Source of the DNA: Leucogyrophana mollusca
Taxonomy: Eukaryota > Basidiomycota > Agaricomycetes > Boletales
Assembly (NCBI GenBank): GCA_021014945.1
Contig: MU266472.1
Coordinates: 1-64,000, forward strand
DNA length: 64,000 nt
Reading direction: 5' to 3'
Part shown: piece by piece, positions 31,305 through 44,529 of the stretch
Layout of the letters: each line of letters starts with the position of its first letter
How positions within the stretch are numbered: the stretch's first letter is position 1
Notes under the pieces: generated by a model
Databases searched by the model: none
What the model was told of the DNA's origin: nothing
What the model saw: the letters and a program-made list of their open reading frames with translations, nothing else
Program-made: the position numbers and the translations under genes

Positions 31305-34300
31305 TCACACTGAATTTCGTCTCGCGCTCTTGCCCTTTCTCGCCGATCTGGACTTCCCCGCGTTCTGTCCGTCAGTATTAGAAAACGGGAGCTTCCCATC
31401 CTCTTCCCACTTTTCGAGAATTTCCAGAGTAGCATGATACCCTTTCTTCTCGATCTCGTCGAATTTACCAAACTGGAGAGTCCCGTACTGCGAGAGCAGT
31501 CAGTCGCCAAGAGTACATAACCACAAAGACAATAGTACCTCGTGGACCGGCATTTGCATGTACAAACAGCCCCGTGCTACTTTGGCCTCTTCTAGAGTTT
31601 GAACGCTCGACACGCTAAGATATGGTGGTTGTGAAACGTACAACACGAAAGCAAACAAGGTGAACGCACTATGCTAGACGACTTTGTATCTCGGTGATCG
31701 CTGGGACCATCCGTGCATTGGAGAAAGGATTCCAGCGGTTGACCATAAGCCACCAGCCTGACACCGAGTCGCCAAAATTGCGAGGGGAGTTATCGTCGAC
31801 CTGTTACTATTCGTGAGACTGGAGCCCAGGTGCAAGCTATTGGCAGGGTGCTTACTGAGCCCACATCTGATGCGAAAACGACGCTCGCGCCCATAGAAAA
31901 CATTGTCGACACCTAGAATACAATCAGCTCATCCAACCCCGCTTGAAGCAGCAGTATTGACACACTGGTAAATTGTCGACTTTGGAATTAAGGGTGGTCA
32001 ACACAATGTCCCAGAGATGGCCAACCTGACTCACTATAACCCCCATCAACAAGCATACTGCCATTGTCACACAACGGAGGCAGCAAGCCGACTAGCGTCA
32101 TGGATGCACCTGAAACGCAAGGTGTTAGCCAGTGATGTTTGTGGTGGGAAATCAGGCTCGAACGCACGAACGAATCTCCAAGCATATCCAGTCTCGTGAA
32201 TTTCCATGCGCGAAGTGTTTATGTTCGTGGTGTTGCAGAAATATGGTAGCCACATGTCCTCAATGTGAAGGTCGTAGAATGCCTGACAACTGACGTTAGA
32301 TATTGCCTGCTGATTCCAAAAGCTATAGCTCACCTTGTATATGGTGCGATTGAACTCGTGACCCTAGCGCACAATTCTTGAATAAAGGCAGAGGGGTTAT
32401 TGGGAAGGCGCTTACCGTGGTATACGCAACGAGGGGGTATGTAACGTCAGATAACATTCTCCATATGTTACCCATTCGTGCACTGAATTGCTTGGCGCGG
32501 CTGGCACTGAGAATGATATCACATTCTCGAGCGTATAGGCCGCCAATCAATGCACCGATGCTAGTACCTCCTATATAATCGATCGGAACCCCGTGCTCCT
32601 CCAATGCACGAATGACACCCTGCCAGCCAACAGCCAACGTTTAACGTTAAATGCGAGGAAGGCAAACTAGCCACAAGCAGCTCACCAAGTGTGAAAGACC
32701 GCGGGCACCGCCGCCACCGAGCACTACGCCGACCGACTTGCCGCACAACCGCCTGGCTAGTCGAGCAAAGTCCCCGACATGGGGCTGACGCTGTGGCCGG
32801 GAGTGCCTTGGCCCTCCCCGGTATTTTTGGATACCATTTTGCACTTTGTCTTTCAGGTTCTTGAAAGCCGTTACCGCGCCAGGGTCTTGAGAGGTGGGGA
32901 TAATTTTGGGGATGGGAAGGACAAGGCCCTGTAAACATGATGAGAGTCATGAACACTCGCGGTACCCACAAACGGTTGATGGGTGCATACCGGAAGCTCC
33001 ACGTGAATATGCTGATGAACCCAGGGACGATTCTACGGTGGTTGAGTTGGTTGAGTAGAAGACTGAGGCGAAGCTCACCTTCAGCCATTCTCGGGTCGAG
33101 CCAGGCACCACCGAGCGATCGGGGTGTAAAAGGACCAGCTCTTTCCGAGCAGTTGTCTTCATAGAAAGCAAGAGGCGCTCGAATTCACCAATGCTTGGGT
33201 CGTCACCCATTCCCACCACCATCACAAAATCTGCCTATAAAATCGTGAAGCGCTTTCCTAATGGCCTAAATAATAAACGACATACCTGTCGAATGCATGT
33301 CTGCGTCCAAGGACTGTTGACCGGAGAGTCTGCTACATACAGGACGGTGCGGTAACGTTGCTCCTCGTCAGCTAGCCATGCGGCTGCCTTCAACTTGCCC
33401 ATTCTACTGAATGCGTGCCGACCAAGGTGGCCGGACACAGAAGCCTGGTTGAGATATGACGTTCTTGCACCTATTCCCTCTAGTGCAGCTTTCAGTTTAC
33501 GAGCGAACGCGTCTATGGGTACGTTACGGGAGACAGGCAAGACGGCAACGGTCTTGAGGTTGGTATTATTGCGGCCAAGTTCGGATGCTGTATTCCGGGA
33601 TTGCACGTTTGTGGAAGCATCGACCTCGTCCCGAACTCGTGAGGCGATCATTCGCAGTAATCTGGGGCGCTGTCAGCCACAAAATGTGATATAGCTGGAC
33701 TGCAACGTACTGCGCAGTCGTCTGAGGGTTCCTAGAACAATGTAGCTTAGCATCAGTCCACTGTTGTACATCGCGCGCGACGTACCTCGATGATATGGCA
33801 TTGAAAAGTGTCTGGGGCATGCGGATGAGTTCGGAGTCACGGATGGCGTGGACGGTCGTTCTGCGTGGTGAGCTAGTGATGACGTCCAGCTCGCCAACGG
33901 TGTCACCCTGTCCATATTCCCCTGTGATCGTGACCTTCCCGTCTGCTTCTGATATTGCACGTAATCGTCCATTGATGACTATATAGAAGCTGTCGCTGAC
34001 GTCTTCCGGACGCCATAGAACCTGACCCGCATTTACTTGCATCCAGTCCAGGGAAGCATCGATTTGTAAGACTGATTCGAAGAAAGATTGAGTAATACTT
34101 CGTCAACTGCAGGGTTACTCGCACCTAGCGGGGACAACAGGGATATCAAGCGCTTGGCCAGGGTCAGTTGAACGATGGGCCGCTTTTCAAGCAGTCTCTC
34201 CAGAGCATTCGAAGGCAAAAAGCCAACGTACGTATCGGTCTTGGCCTGGATATCAACGTAGGAAGGTGTACTGCAAAGAGATGCTAGGAAAAACATAAGT

Positions 34301-36707
34301 GATGCACAGCTCGCTAACTGGAGCTAGATAGACATACCCAGATAACCGGCAATACCCCCGGGCTTCACTGTGAATAGAAGCTTGCGGTTCTCCTGTTTCT
34401 CTGGTTCCTTTTTGTGATCAACTGAGAACAACGAGTCGGTGTCGGACCCAGCTGACTTCATTTGGGACGTCGTAGTAGGACGAGAGTCATCTGAAGGCAG
34501 GAGGATGTCGAGGAATCCTTCGATGACATAGAACAGACCTATTCCAAGGTCAGCGACCAGTTAATCAACAGGGCAAGGACCTTACCTATATTCCTTTCGC
34601 CAGTCTTGGCGAGAGTGGATCCAGCGGAAAAGAACAAGATCTCTACCTCATTGTCCAACCCACTCATGTACCCCGCGGTATTGGATGAGGAAGTGCCCGT
34701 CATGCTGGATGATCCATCGTCGCCAGTGTCCAACAGTGAAAGCGACCCGAAAGGAGAGCTGAACATCCCGTTTTGCGAACGCGTCGCATCGAAAGCGGGA
34801 AGGCCAGGTGATGCTTCGATGGATTCGTTCCCGCTTATCGGAGGCTGTATCAATCCAATGGACTTTGCGATGCAAGACATCACCTCTTCTCGGAGGTCGA
34901 AATCTTCTCCAGACATACGGAATCCAAATAGAGTGTCCTTCGGTGCTGTGAGGCGGGGCGTGTTCAAGATGCTGTAAGATCGAGTGAGGGACCTATATAC
35001 TTCTCCCTGACCAGCGGACGTGTGTAGGTCACCGGCCTGTACTTGGTATCTGGAGGTAGGTATACGAAGCGGGATCGTGCGTATCGGAAGGGGACTTTCC
35101 ACCAAGTTTTCCCTCGACAACGACGAGTTCTCCTGGAACTTGTTGGTCGGTACCATGAGAGGTGAAGCGGTGTGACTGAAATAGTCACTTTCGGACTCAG
35201 TCTCTTGAACTTTAACGTCATCGAAACGTTGGCGCAAATATTGCAGCCCCCCACCCTCGTAGAAGGAGGCGGGAAGAGGATGGCATGCAATCTCGTTGAT
35301 TGCCTTCTCGGTTCGCAGGACCTCTGTGGTCAAGCCGAGATATTTGTGTGCTGCATTGAAAGTCACGCGTGAAAAACGTGTCAGGATGACTAGGAGACAG
35401 CCCCTTCAGTAAACGTCAAGGAATAGTAGATAAATAGCGACCTGCCTTGAACAATATGACCAGTGGCTTTGGGGAACTTCTTTGTAACCCGACGGAAGGC
35501 CTCGGCTGGGATGACGGCAAGAGTGCTATCCTCAGTTGCCCGAGCCACGATACCGTGGTGTAATTGAGACGCCGGGCTAGAATCTGTACGTACAAAAGAA
35601 GGAGCATAGGCAGTCGATGGGGCCGAAAACTCGTTAGACCGAGGAGAAGTTGCGCCCACAGGTGGTGATGTGACTTCAGTCGGGTGGACGGTTGAACCTG
35701 ATGATGATATGGAAGTCCCGCGGTTACGCCCCCTTGATAGCGGCGACGGTTGATCCAAGTCGAGTTGGGAGATGTCAGCAGTCGCACGCAACGTCCGAGC
35801 TCGTTGTGGATTCGTCAGCCGATTTGGAGGTCTTTCACTCACTGCGTCCGACTGGCCGTCCTCTCTCCAGCTAATCTTGACGTCCTCCGTGAATAGGCTC
35901 AGAATGCTAAAAAGGGACGACAGAGTTCCTCCACTGCCAACTTCGTTAATGAGTTGATAGCCATTCATGTCATCTTCATCCCACGATCCATTTTGTCGGG
36001 TTGACTGCCCGTTGCGAGCATATACTTGTGCCATCCCATCGACAACACAGTAGAAGTTTCGATCTTGATCAAGAGATATACTGTCCCCCGCTATCAGCCT
36101 CCGCGTCTGAAGATGTCTGGCAAGTTCGTGGAAAACCTATGGAGAAATGGATGAGCGTCTGAAGGAGCCATACATCGTTACCTACGCACAGGCTTTTCAA
36201 GGAATCCGAAGACTCGTACTGCCTGGAGGAAGTCGTCCAGGTAGTTGTGGAAGGCTGGAGGTGGATCCGTCGTATTCACATCGGGGTGCAGTTCGTTAAC
36301 ATCCGGTTTGACTAAGGGCGGTTCTTTCAGCTGAGAGTAGGTGTTTAGATACCGGAAACGAATCCAGTAGTTGAGCGCGACCGCTGATAAGAGAAATATA
36401 ACGGCAAACGACCAGAAATTGAGCTGCGGAACAAGGGAGTGAGTATTCGAATTCAAAACAAGAGAACGACCAACCGTCAAAGTCATGGAATAAGAGAGGA
36501 CGAAATAGATAAATCGCGGGATCGTGATAGTCGTGAAGGCGATCAAGGCTTTCGCCCATGACAGCAACCATACTGTTTCTTGTCTCGCATCATAATTACG
36601 TGCCAAGCGAGTAATGAGCACTCACGTATCACCCAGAAGCAAGCTGACAGCAGAGAAACTAGTGGGTGTCTTTCGTCGTACTCTGGGACACTAGGCGGCG
36701 GGTCCAT
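31305..36707 (-). CDS. NTE1: Lysophospholipase NTE1 (patatin-like, cyclic-nucleotide-binding-like domains)
   Basis: ER phospholipase B that deacylates phosphatidylcholine to glycerophosphocholine. The N-terminus from ATG 36707 ([20 protein letters not shown]) has two to three TM segments ([37 protein letters not shown]). Cyclic-nucleotide-binding-like domains follow, with a Ser/Pro-rich linker (around 35790-35560) and [20 protein letters not shown] / [11 protein letters not shown]. The catalytic patatin domain has the oxyanion loop [15 protein letters not shown], nucleophile motif GTSIG and the dyad Asp in VDGGY. The C-tail is basic ([17 protein letters not shown]). Many short introns; about 1,450 aa, normal for fungi. 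Divergent from VPS33 with 172 bp between ATGs. All catalytic motifs are intact. Confidence 0.93.
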
Positions 36708-36879
36708 CTGCGCAGACGACAAGCCTTGAGCCCTTGAGGGTATGTAAAGGCGAACCCGCTGTGCAAGCCTCGTAATAAATGGGGTGTGTCGCTTGAGGCC
36801 TAGTGGAGACGAACGTTCCAGGTCGCCGAATTAAGCGGCGACCATGTAAAGTGTGGCTGTGCAACTTGTTCTCCAAGCC
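36708..36879. promoter_or_regulatory. 172-bp bidirectional promoter of NTE1 and VPS33
   Basis: The only DNA between two opposed ATGs. No TATA box is seen. It must serve both genes, so the two are likely transcribed from one open promoter. Confidence 0.55.
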
Positions 36880-39566
36880 ATGGCAGCTGCGTCCACATCA
36901 CCGTCGGACGCGCAGACTTCATCAGGCCTGGGACGTGAAAGCGAACCGTCACTGGACGTGGAATTATTGAAGGAAATAGGTAAGAAGGCCTTGATTGATG
37001 CGCTCAACTCGGTGAGTCTTTCCTCCGCTGTCACTGCAGACAAGTGAGAGTGAGGACCTCGTCAGGTAAATGGCGCGAAGACGTTAGTGCTGGATCCAAC
37101 CCTTGCAGGCCCGCTTGGGTTGGTCACAGAAGTTGCCCTCTTGAAGGTATGCGCTCATCTTGGAGATGTGTCCACGCCATTGAACTCAATCTCTCAGCAT
37201 CACGGAGTGGACAAGATGTTCTGGCTCGAGCCAGGGCCACTTTCCTCGACTACATCGAATATCGTGTATCTGTGTAGACCTCTCATCAAGTATGTCAAAA
37301 TACTTGCCGGTGGGTCTATTCGCATGATCCTGAGGTCTGTTTCTCATCAATGCACAGATCAAATCAAGAGACACGCAAAGGAGTCTCTCAAGCACCGATA
37401 TACATTGTTCCTAGTCCCGCGAACGTCAACTCTGGTAACAAGGATCTTAGAGGAAGAAGGTGTTCTCGGGGACGTGACTATTTCCTCGTACAATCTGCAA
37501 TTTATTCCCATTGCCGAGGATGTCGTCTCGTTGGAGAGCGACAATGCTTTCAAAGAGATCTGGGTGGTGAGTCCCAGTGTCAATTCATGCGCAGTTCGAC
37601 AGTGACACTGGCTCAGGACGGTGACGAGACCGTGATCTACAACTCCGCCCTTGCACTGGACACATTGCAGAAATTGTATGGTCCGTTCCCTCGAATAGTA
37701 GGGAAAGGAGATCATGCCTCTGTAGGTGCCAATGGGACCTCTTTGGATGCCAGCCTTTGACATGAACCATGTAGCGCCTAGCCACTCTGTTAACGAAGCC
37801 GCTTCCGGAACAAGCATTATCCACAACCAACATACCACCACCTGCAGCCCCCTTCGATTCCCTGATCATTCTAGATCGCCAAGTTGATATGATAACCCCC
37901 CTTCTCACGCAACTGACATACGAAGGCCTCATTGACGAGCTCATTGGCCTCAGGAACTGTAAGCGTGAATCATTACCTCACGACCCTGCATTCCAATCCA
38001 GTCGCAGCCCAGGTCGAGCTACCTCTCAGTCTATTGACCCCTCCAGCGGCACCCAACCCTGCAAATCCTGCCGCTCTCCCTTCAACCTCCGCCGCAGCTG
38101 TCATCCCTGTCAACAACGAGAAAATGAAGAAGCACCATCTTACAGCGGCAACAGATCCCTTGTTCGCCGAACTTCGTGACTTGAATTTTTCTTCCGTAGG
38201 GAAGAGCTTGAACAAGGTAGCTCACCGGCTTGATGAGGATTACAAGGTACATTAAGCGCGCGCGCTTCTCGAAGCTCGCTCAACGTAAAGTGTAGGCTCG
38301 GTTCCAGGCGAAGACTCCAGCACAGCTACGTGACTTTGTCGGTAAGCTTGGCGGCCTGCAGACAGAGCATCAAGCCTTAAGGCTCCGTAAGCGACGTCCC
38401 TCCTAACTAGCTGTATCTGACTCGTCCCTGCACTAGATACCGGCCTTTCGGAGATGCTAGTTCCAGTTACGCGGACGGACGTTTTCAACAAATCGCTGGA
38501 GATACAACAGAGTAGGCCATACAAACGGCGGGCGGGCGATACATTTGCTTACATCGCTCCACATCAGATCTACTGGCATCATATGAGGTCTCAAACCAAA
38601 TCAGTGCTATTGAAGACTTGATTGCACAAGGTGCCGACATGCAAGTCGTAGTAAGACTACTCTGTCTTGCTAGTATTACTGCCGGTGGTATTAAGGCAAA
38701 GTCTCTGGAGAGCGCCAAACGCGAGCTACTACAGGTATTTTTTACTTACTTGAGTGCTGATATGGGCGTGATAAATGCCACACAGGCCTATGGTTACAAT
38801 TACCTCCCACTGCTTCTCTCCCTATCTGCCCCTCCGCTCTCTATTCTCCTGCCTAACCCGCTTCCGGTCTCCACAGTACCCTCTGTTGCAGCAAGCAAAT
38901 ACCCCTTCACCACACTCCGCAAGTCCTTGCGCCTCCTCATTGACGACAACCCCGAGGCTCTCGACGAGGTTGAGAACGACATTAGCTTCGTGTACTCTGG
39001 GTATGCGCCTATCAGTATCAGGCTCATCCAGTGTGTCGCACAGAAGAATGGCGTGATTAGCAATCCTGCAGAGAAAAATGTGACTGATGATGGTGATGCA
39101 AAAGGCAAGGGATCCGCGAAGAAGCTTTATGCACATCCTATCCTTGGATGGAAGGGCTTTGAAGACGTTCTAGCCGCTATACCAGGCAAGACATTCGATA
39201 TTGTACAGAAAGTGCCTGGAGGGGACACTGCCCCATCAGTCACATCCTTATGTGAGTCCGAATTTCCTACTACGAGGAACTTTGCTTATGTCCCAATGCA
39301 GTACGGCCCCATGAACAAACTACGACAACGATAGTGTTTTTCCTGGGTGGGTGTACGTACACCGAGATCGCAGCCCTTAGATGGGTTAGTCGACAGAACA
39401 GAGGTGCGTCCCATGTGGCTTGAGTCCGGAGTTCTCTCACGTTGAGGAACGAACAGGCCGTAAATTCCTAATCGCGACAACCGGTATCGTGAGTGGAGGC
39501 AGTTTGATCCAGAGTATAGCTGGTGTCAGCAAGAAGGGTCCGGGAAGCAAGGACACGAGTATTTAG
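36880..39566 (+). CDS. VPS33: Vacuolar sorting protein Vps33 (Sec1/Munc18 family)
   Basis: SM-protein subunit of HOPS/CORVET that templates SNARE assembly at the vacuole. Visible: [55 protein letters not shown], the SM signature [34 protein letters not shown] and [20 protein letters not shown]. The C-terminal block reads [20 protein letters not shown] and ends GPGSKDTSI*. The start is ATG 36880 ([12 protein letters not shown]); the longer frame upstream begins with GTG. Splicing after PSVTSL (donor gtgagtcc, acceptor ...caatgcag) is needed to reach the last block, since straight reading stops at KLRQR. Ten or so introns. An Ala/Pro-rich insert follows the signature. Confidence 0.92.
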
Positions 39567-40552
39567 TGTGTGTGTGCCTGGTGATGCGTGTCGTCTAACT
39601 ATCATGAATTTCCAAAGATGTAAGGAGCCCCACAATCCCACCAAGCCGGAGAGCTCCTGAATGGATGAGCCTAGCACCGGGCTTCCCGCTTGTCCTGACA
39701 GATAGCCCTGTGTCTCGTTGCCACAAGAAGTTGGGGCCGCAATGATATGCAATATGAATACTACCGCCAACACTGAAGGACCTGAATTCAACGCGGACGC
39801 GACGCGTTTGTTTGGCTGAATTTGAGAGCCACGGACCCCAGATACTTCCTGTGGTACTCCCGTTCCCCTGGGTCCATGTGTTGAACTGCACGCTCTCACC
39901 CGAAGTCCAGGCGGCCGAATTATGGACAGAGTTAAGCCTTGGGTATTTTGTCCATTTGCAGTCTAAGCTTGCATGCTGCAGAAGACATGCACAATTACCC
40001 ACCAATGGTAGTACGAAAAGGGACATTGGGGTCTTTGTGCCTGCCGCAGTTTGCCGCACTCCCTCATTCGCATCATAAATTGCAAGAAAATTCGACGAGG
40101 CCGCCGGACCACTTGCGATTGATCCAGTCCTTGGAGACCGACGAGCAGCGAACACCGGGGAAAGCTCGCGCGAAAGAAACAGCTGCCCATATTTACGTGA
40201 GTTGTGTACGCGCCGGAGTGTCTGGGGGACTGCTGACGCGAGTGCTGCTGAGGCCTGTCAACAACTTACGAAGAAACTCGTATAAGGTCCGCCAAACTCG
40301 ATCCAAGATGAACTTTTCCTCCCTTCCACAGACCACATCCTCGCCTCCAATCCGTCCTCCCATTTAGCCTCGTCTCACTTCTTTGGTATGTTTTTCCAGA
40401 TTTCGTCGTGTTACCAGCTCTCCTAACTCATTGATGGCCTTTTTACCCCGGTCATTCGGGTGTTGCCCCTTTTGCCGGCGTGTGCAACGCACAGCTCGTT
40501 ATCGACGCGTCTTACTTTGTTGATTCAATACCACACTTCGGCACTTGAACAA
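39567..40552. other. Intergenic region with an unsupported ORF on each strand
   Basis: 986 bp between VPS33 and the YABBY-like gene. A minus-strand frame (39595-40155) is open for 186 codons and contains an ATG giving 143 aa (MSLFVLPLVGNCACLLQHAS), with a weak signal-peptide-like start and Ser/Gly/Trp-rich middle. A plus-strand frame overlaps it. Neither has a domain. The distal part holds the YABBY-like promoter. Confidence 0.35.
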
Positions 40553-40900
40553 ATGGCCCCACGCGCAGAGTCAAAGACCGAGTCTGAGAAGCCAGCGAGG
40601 AAAACTAGTACGTCTTAACATCGTTCAACTCATTTTCGTCGCTCATGGGCACTGTTTGCGCGACAGAATCGTCGGCTGGTAGTGGTGGAAGGAAGAAGCT
40701 CAGCGCCTTCAATAAATTCATGCAGTCCGAAATGGCCCGTCTGAAGGAGACCGAGCCCGATATGGCCCACCAGGAGCGGTGTGTTCCTTCACCATCACTG
40801 GTGGCGATTTTGCTGATCTTCCGGATTTATCGATTATAGGTTCAAGCTTGCCACGGCCAACTGGAAGACAGCCAAGGAAAACCCTCGGGCTACCGCCTAA
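40553..40900 (+). CDS. Small YABBY/HMG-box-like DNA-binding protein
   Basis: Spliced from three exons: MAPRAESKTESEKPARKT, then KSSAGSGGRKKLSAFNKFMQ and SEMARLKETEPDMAHQER, then FKLATANWKTAKENPRATA*. Introns are GT-AG and keep frame. The second half matches the YABBY-type HMG-like fold (LSAFNKFMQxEMxxLKxxxPDMxHxERFKLATxNWKTAKENP), a short chromatin-associated protein conserved in basidiomycetes. About 80 aa, with a basic Ser/Lys-rich N-terminus. Abundant, non-sequence-specific DNA binding is expected; its target is not known. Confidence 0.82.
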
Positions 40901-42162
40901 TGTACCCCAGTCGTCGATGCCCACGACTTCTCACTCTGATCACGCACATCGCTACTATTCGCTCTCACTTATTCCTTGCACCATGTCCGATTGCTCATCC
41001 ATTGACTGCTATTCTTATCCATAAACGTTTCCAATGTCTGCATGTATTGCCTTCTGTCCCTCTACTTCTCCTTCTGTCTTGGGTCATTCGTTGTTCATAT
41101 CGTCCACACCGGGCTAACTGTTGATTGTTACTAATTTTCATCGTATCCACGTACTAGCTAGTCGTTCTTCCTGCAATCATTATAATACTTTCGTTTATCA
41201 CAAACCTTCCGGACGAGGAACTTCAGTTAAGAACTAACTAATACACAAGACATACGTTGGTCTATCAGCATGCACCAGCACCACCGATCCGAGCCGTAAC
41301 CGTTTCCATTTGCGTGGCCCTGTGGATCTTAGTAGGGACGTTCACATTGGCTGATTCGTCGTTAGTCACTAGTTGGGCTGGTAGGTTCTGCCCATATTCG
41401 ACGGCGAGGTGAACTGCGAACGAACAAGCTGTATAATATAATGTTGAAGTTTTCTGTTCAGAGCGGGCCGCTCGGCAAGTCGGCAGGCCGGGTCGGAGAC
41501 TCAAAGTGTAACTCGCCGTGCTGTGGGCCGAAGCAGGCGACCACCTTCAGCAAGACGTTGAATACTAGCTGTAGGTTGGGTGTATTTTGCCATCGGACGG
41601 GAATTCACACTGAGGCATCTCCAACCTATAAATGGCGGAGGACCGAAGGTGCTGGTCGCGGGATATCTGCAAGCTGAACACTGATGGTCGAGTACTGCCT
41701 CAATCTTCAGGATAATTTGGTAGTCGATATGTTGAAATAGGTCTTGCCGACATCACCTTTGGGGAGGCACATGGCTTGGATGAGCCCCGGATTACAACTT
41801 GTGGCAATTCCTCTGCTGAGAAGACATTTGGCCACAGTCAAAGCTCGAAGGGATGCAGTTGCAGGAGATAGCACCCATCGGAATGAGGAGTGACACCCTG
41901 TGACACCATGGCCAGAGCTTAATCTGATGGCATCCGTCTGCTTGTATTGTCGTCGTTGACGGAAGACCGGATATCTCAGTGGGGAGTCAGTGGTAGTCGG
42001 TGGACGATGTCTCATGTTTCGGTTGGTCTGTTGGGTCGTTGGGGTTCGAAGAGAGGTGACATACGTACCACACACGGGTGGTATATTTTCGCAGCAGGAT
42101 CTGATGACGTCTGTCGTGATAAAAATTGCGTCGTAGCAATGTCATTTGACACCATGTTGACC
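40901..42162. other. 1.26-kb region without a supported gene
   Basis: Between the YABBY-like gene (+) and the Dal5-like transporter (-), both ending here. Scattered ORFs up to 122 codons on both strands lack domains. The first 200 bp are T-rich and look like a 3' UTR. Confidence 0.4.
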
Positions 42163-44529
42163 CTAATATGCAAACCTGAAATCAAGCCTCTGATTGCCTT
42201 CGTCCTTTGTTGTTTCAATGTATACAAGTTGTTCCTTTGGCGAAAGGCAGAAGTAGGTCAGTGACGAACAGTTGCACCCCGCGCCAGACATACCTTCGTC
42301 GACATCTTGGCCCACTTGGAGTCTCTATGTCGATTGATAGAGCGATAGAAGAAGAAAGTGAAGATATATAGTGCTATGTTCATTGAACATACACCAATCA
42401 GGTCACGGTTCCCCCGTTTGTCTGCAAGAATTAAATTATAAGTGGCGCTCAAATTACGGCTAAGATGGATGGCACTCACATAGGGGCTGTGTGCGCATTA
42501 GAGACGCTAGTCAGCACTTGGCGCCTTCGATGGAAAACACACGATGCTTACCGCGTCGTCAGCTCGATAGATGTTTGCCTGTGAATATGTGAGACCGCAT
42601 CATTCCGCTATCTAAAGGCCAACTTACGTAGACAATCGCCCCCGCCTGCACGAAAATATTATACATAGACGCCGAAACCGTTCTTGTCCGTACACTGTGC
42701 GAATTTCTCGAGGCCCATGCCACTTGGATAGGATGAACGTAGGGAAAGCCGGTAATCAGAGTCACAACAGCAAAGTACGCCCACTGGGACGTCTCTTGAG
42801 TGAAGGTATACAACGCAATGAGGAGCGGGAGCGCCCAGAATTGCAGAACAATGGTCGCCGCAACGCGGCTGTCGACTATTTCGCTGAGATAAGAAGTGAA
42901 GAGGAGCATTAGGAGGCCAATCACTGTTGATGGGATGCTAAGGAGGTTAGATTGGGTAGTGTCGAACCCGAGATTACGCAGGGAGAGCGTAAGGTAGGTC
43001 TGTGGAGGACCAACGGGTACTGGCGAGGAACGAACCAGTCAGGAAGATGCTGTGCGCCCACAGGAAAGTCTGCTCTTACTCATGTGTACGATACCGAGAA
43101 TGTACAGAGGCCACATCCGCCAGTCGCATAGAGCCTTCCAGATCATTTTTGGCGACAGACCCTGGCGATTATGCATGGACGACTTCGACGGGTCATCTCG
43201 CAGTACCCTACGTGATTAGGGGTAAGCAAGTCAAGCGTGCATGGGAGCCTTGAACTCATCACCTATTCACCATAATGATCTCTTCTCTGGCAGGGTAAGG
43301 CTAATATGAGAAACTTGAAGCTTTTTTGTTCGTGCCCAATACAACTTACCGTTCAGTGAACCAGCCTTTGGGTCGGAACCATGCCTTGGTTTGTGTAGGC
43401 CCAGGAGGCATCAGAAAGAATGAAGCTAACCCCACTGCTAAGGTAATTATCCCTTCTATGAGGAATAGATATCTCCATCCTGCTCGTCCTGAGTTCCGAA
43501 GTGAAAGGATCCCGGTAGCGAGGAATGCGCTGATTATGGTCGTGAGGTAGTTCGACACCCAGAAGTAGGCCAACCTAATAGGTACTACAGGAGAAATATG
43601 AACAGACGTATACGACATTAGGAGGGGCACGCACATTCTTTTTTGGTGTAGAAATAGGACAAGTAGAGCACGACGTCAGGAATAAATCCGCCTTCCAGAA
43701 ATCCGATGATGAACCTAGCGAGCTATTAGGATTTACACACCCTGAGGGTTATTGCGCTCACCTCGTGGCTAGGAAGGACGTCCGTCCTGATAACCAGAAC
43801 TGCGAAAGAGCAGCCACGCTCCACATTGTTATCTGAGGGCCCGTGTTGGTCCACGAAGAACAAATAGATGGTGTAGCTACAATTACGCACCTGCGTTGGA
43901 ACCCAGACATCGGGTCCAACTCTCTTCGACACCAGCTGGGACGGCAATTCTGCGAGAAGAAAAGACAGTCGATACAAAGTATTTCCAAGGTTGAAGTCGT
44001 TTGTAGTTAATCGGAGATCCTGGAGGAAGTTATCTGTATTCGCTTGTGATATGTTTGTGCGGTCCAAATCTAAGGCAAAGAACATGATCGATGCCCATAA
44101 CATGATGCGCCAGTCGATTTTGCGGACGATACTCTATGAACACGCATTAGGGTGGAGCAAGATGGGCATGGGTTCTACACGTACCCTCTCTTCTCGCCAG
44201 GTCCACCGAGCATCAGGGTCAAACCGATGAGAGTTCTCATATTGAGGTGGGGGGCGATATACCTCCAAAGTCACAGGATCATCAAAAACCGAGGGCTGCG
44301 TAGCGATGCTGTCCAGGTCATTTGGTTGTGTGTGGAAATGCTGCCAAAAGTGCTTGGGGGGTTTCAGCTCTTCGAGAGACACGCTTGCTGGAAGCGACTT
44401 TGCGTGAATTGAAACATCGCTAGACTTTGCACCAGGGCTCTTGGGTTCCTTTTCATATAAGTGGTCATCGTCGGTGGGTGCATTCCCCGCATCTAGACCA
44501 CGAGATCGAAAAGGGAGTAAAGTGGACAT
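42163..44529 (-). CDS. MFS anion:cation symporter, Dal5/Tna1 (allantoate/nicotinate) family
   Basis: Twelve-helix permease for organic anions such as allantoate, nicotinate or vitamins; the substrate cannot be read from sequence. Visible: a long hydrophilic N-terminus (about 125 aa), then [88 protein letters not shown] and [20 protein letters not shown]. It ends [16 protein letters not shown], a near-invariant family tail. The start is ATG 44529 ([11 protein letters not shown]); an in-frame upstream ATG lies at 44616, and a short 5' exon from 44708 is possible. Six or more introns. The stop at 42163-42165 lies beyond the last intron near 42285-42230. Confidence 0.9.

Noticed and set aside
39939..40367. 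142-codon plus-strand ORF
   Set aside because: Starts with TTG, overlaps a minus-strand ORF and has no domain.
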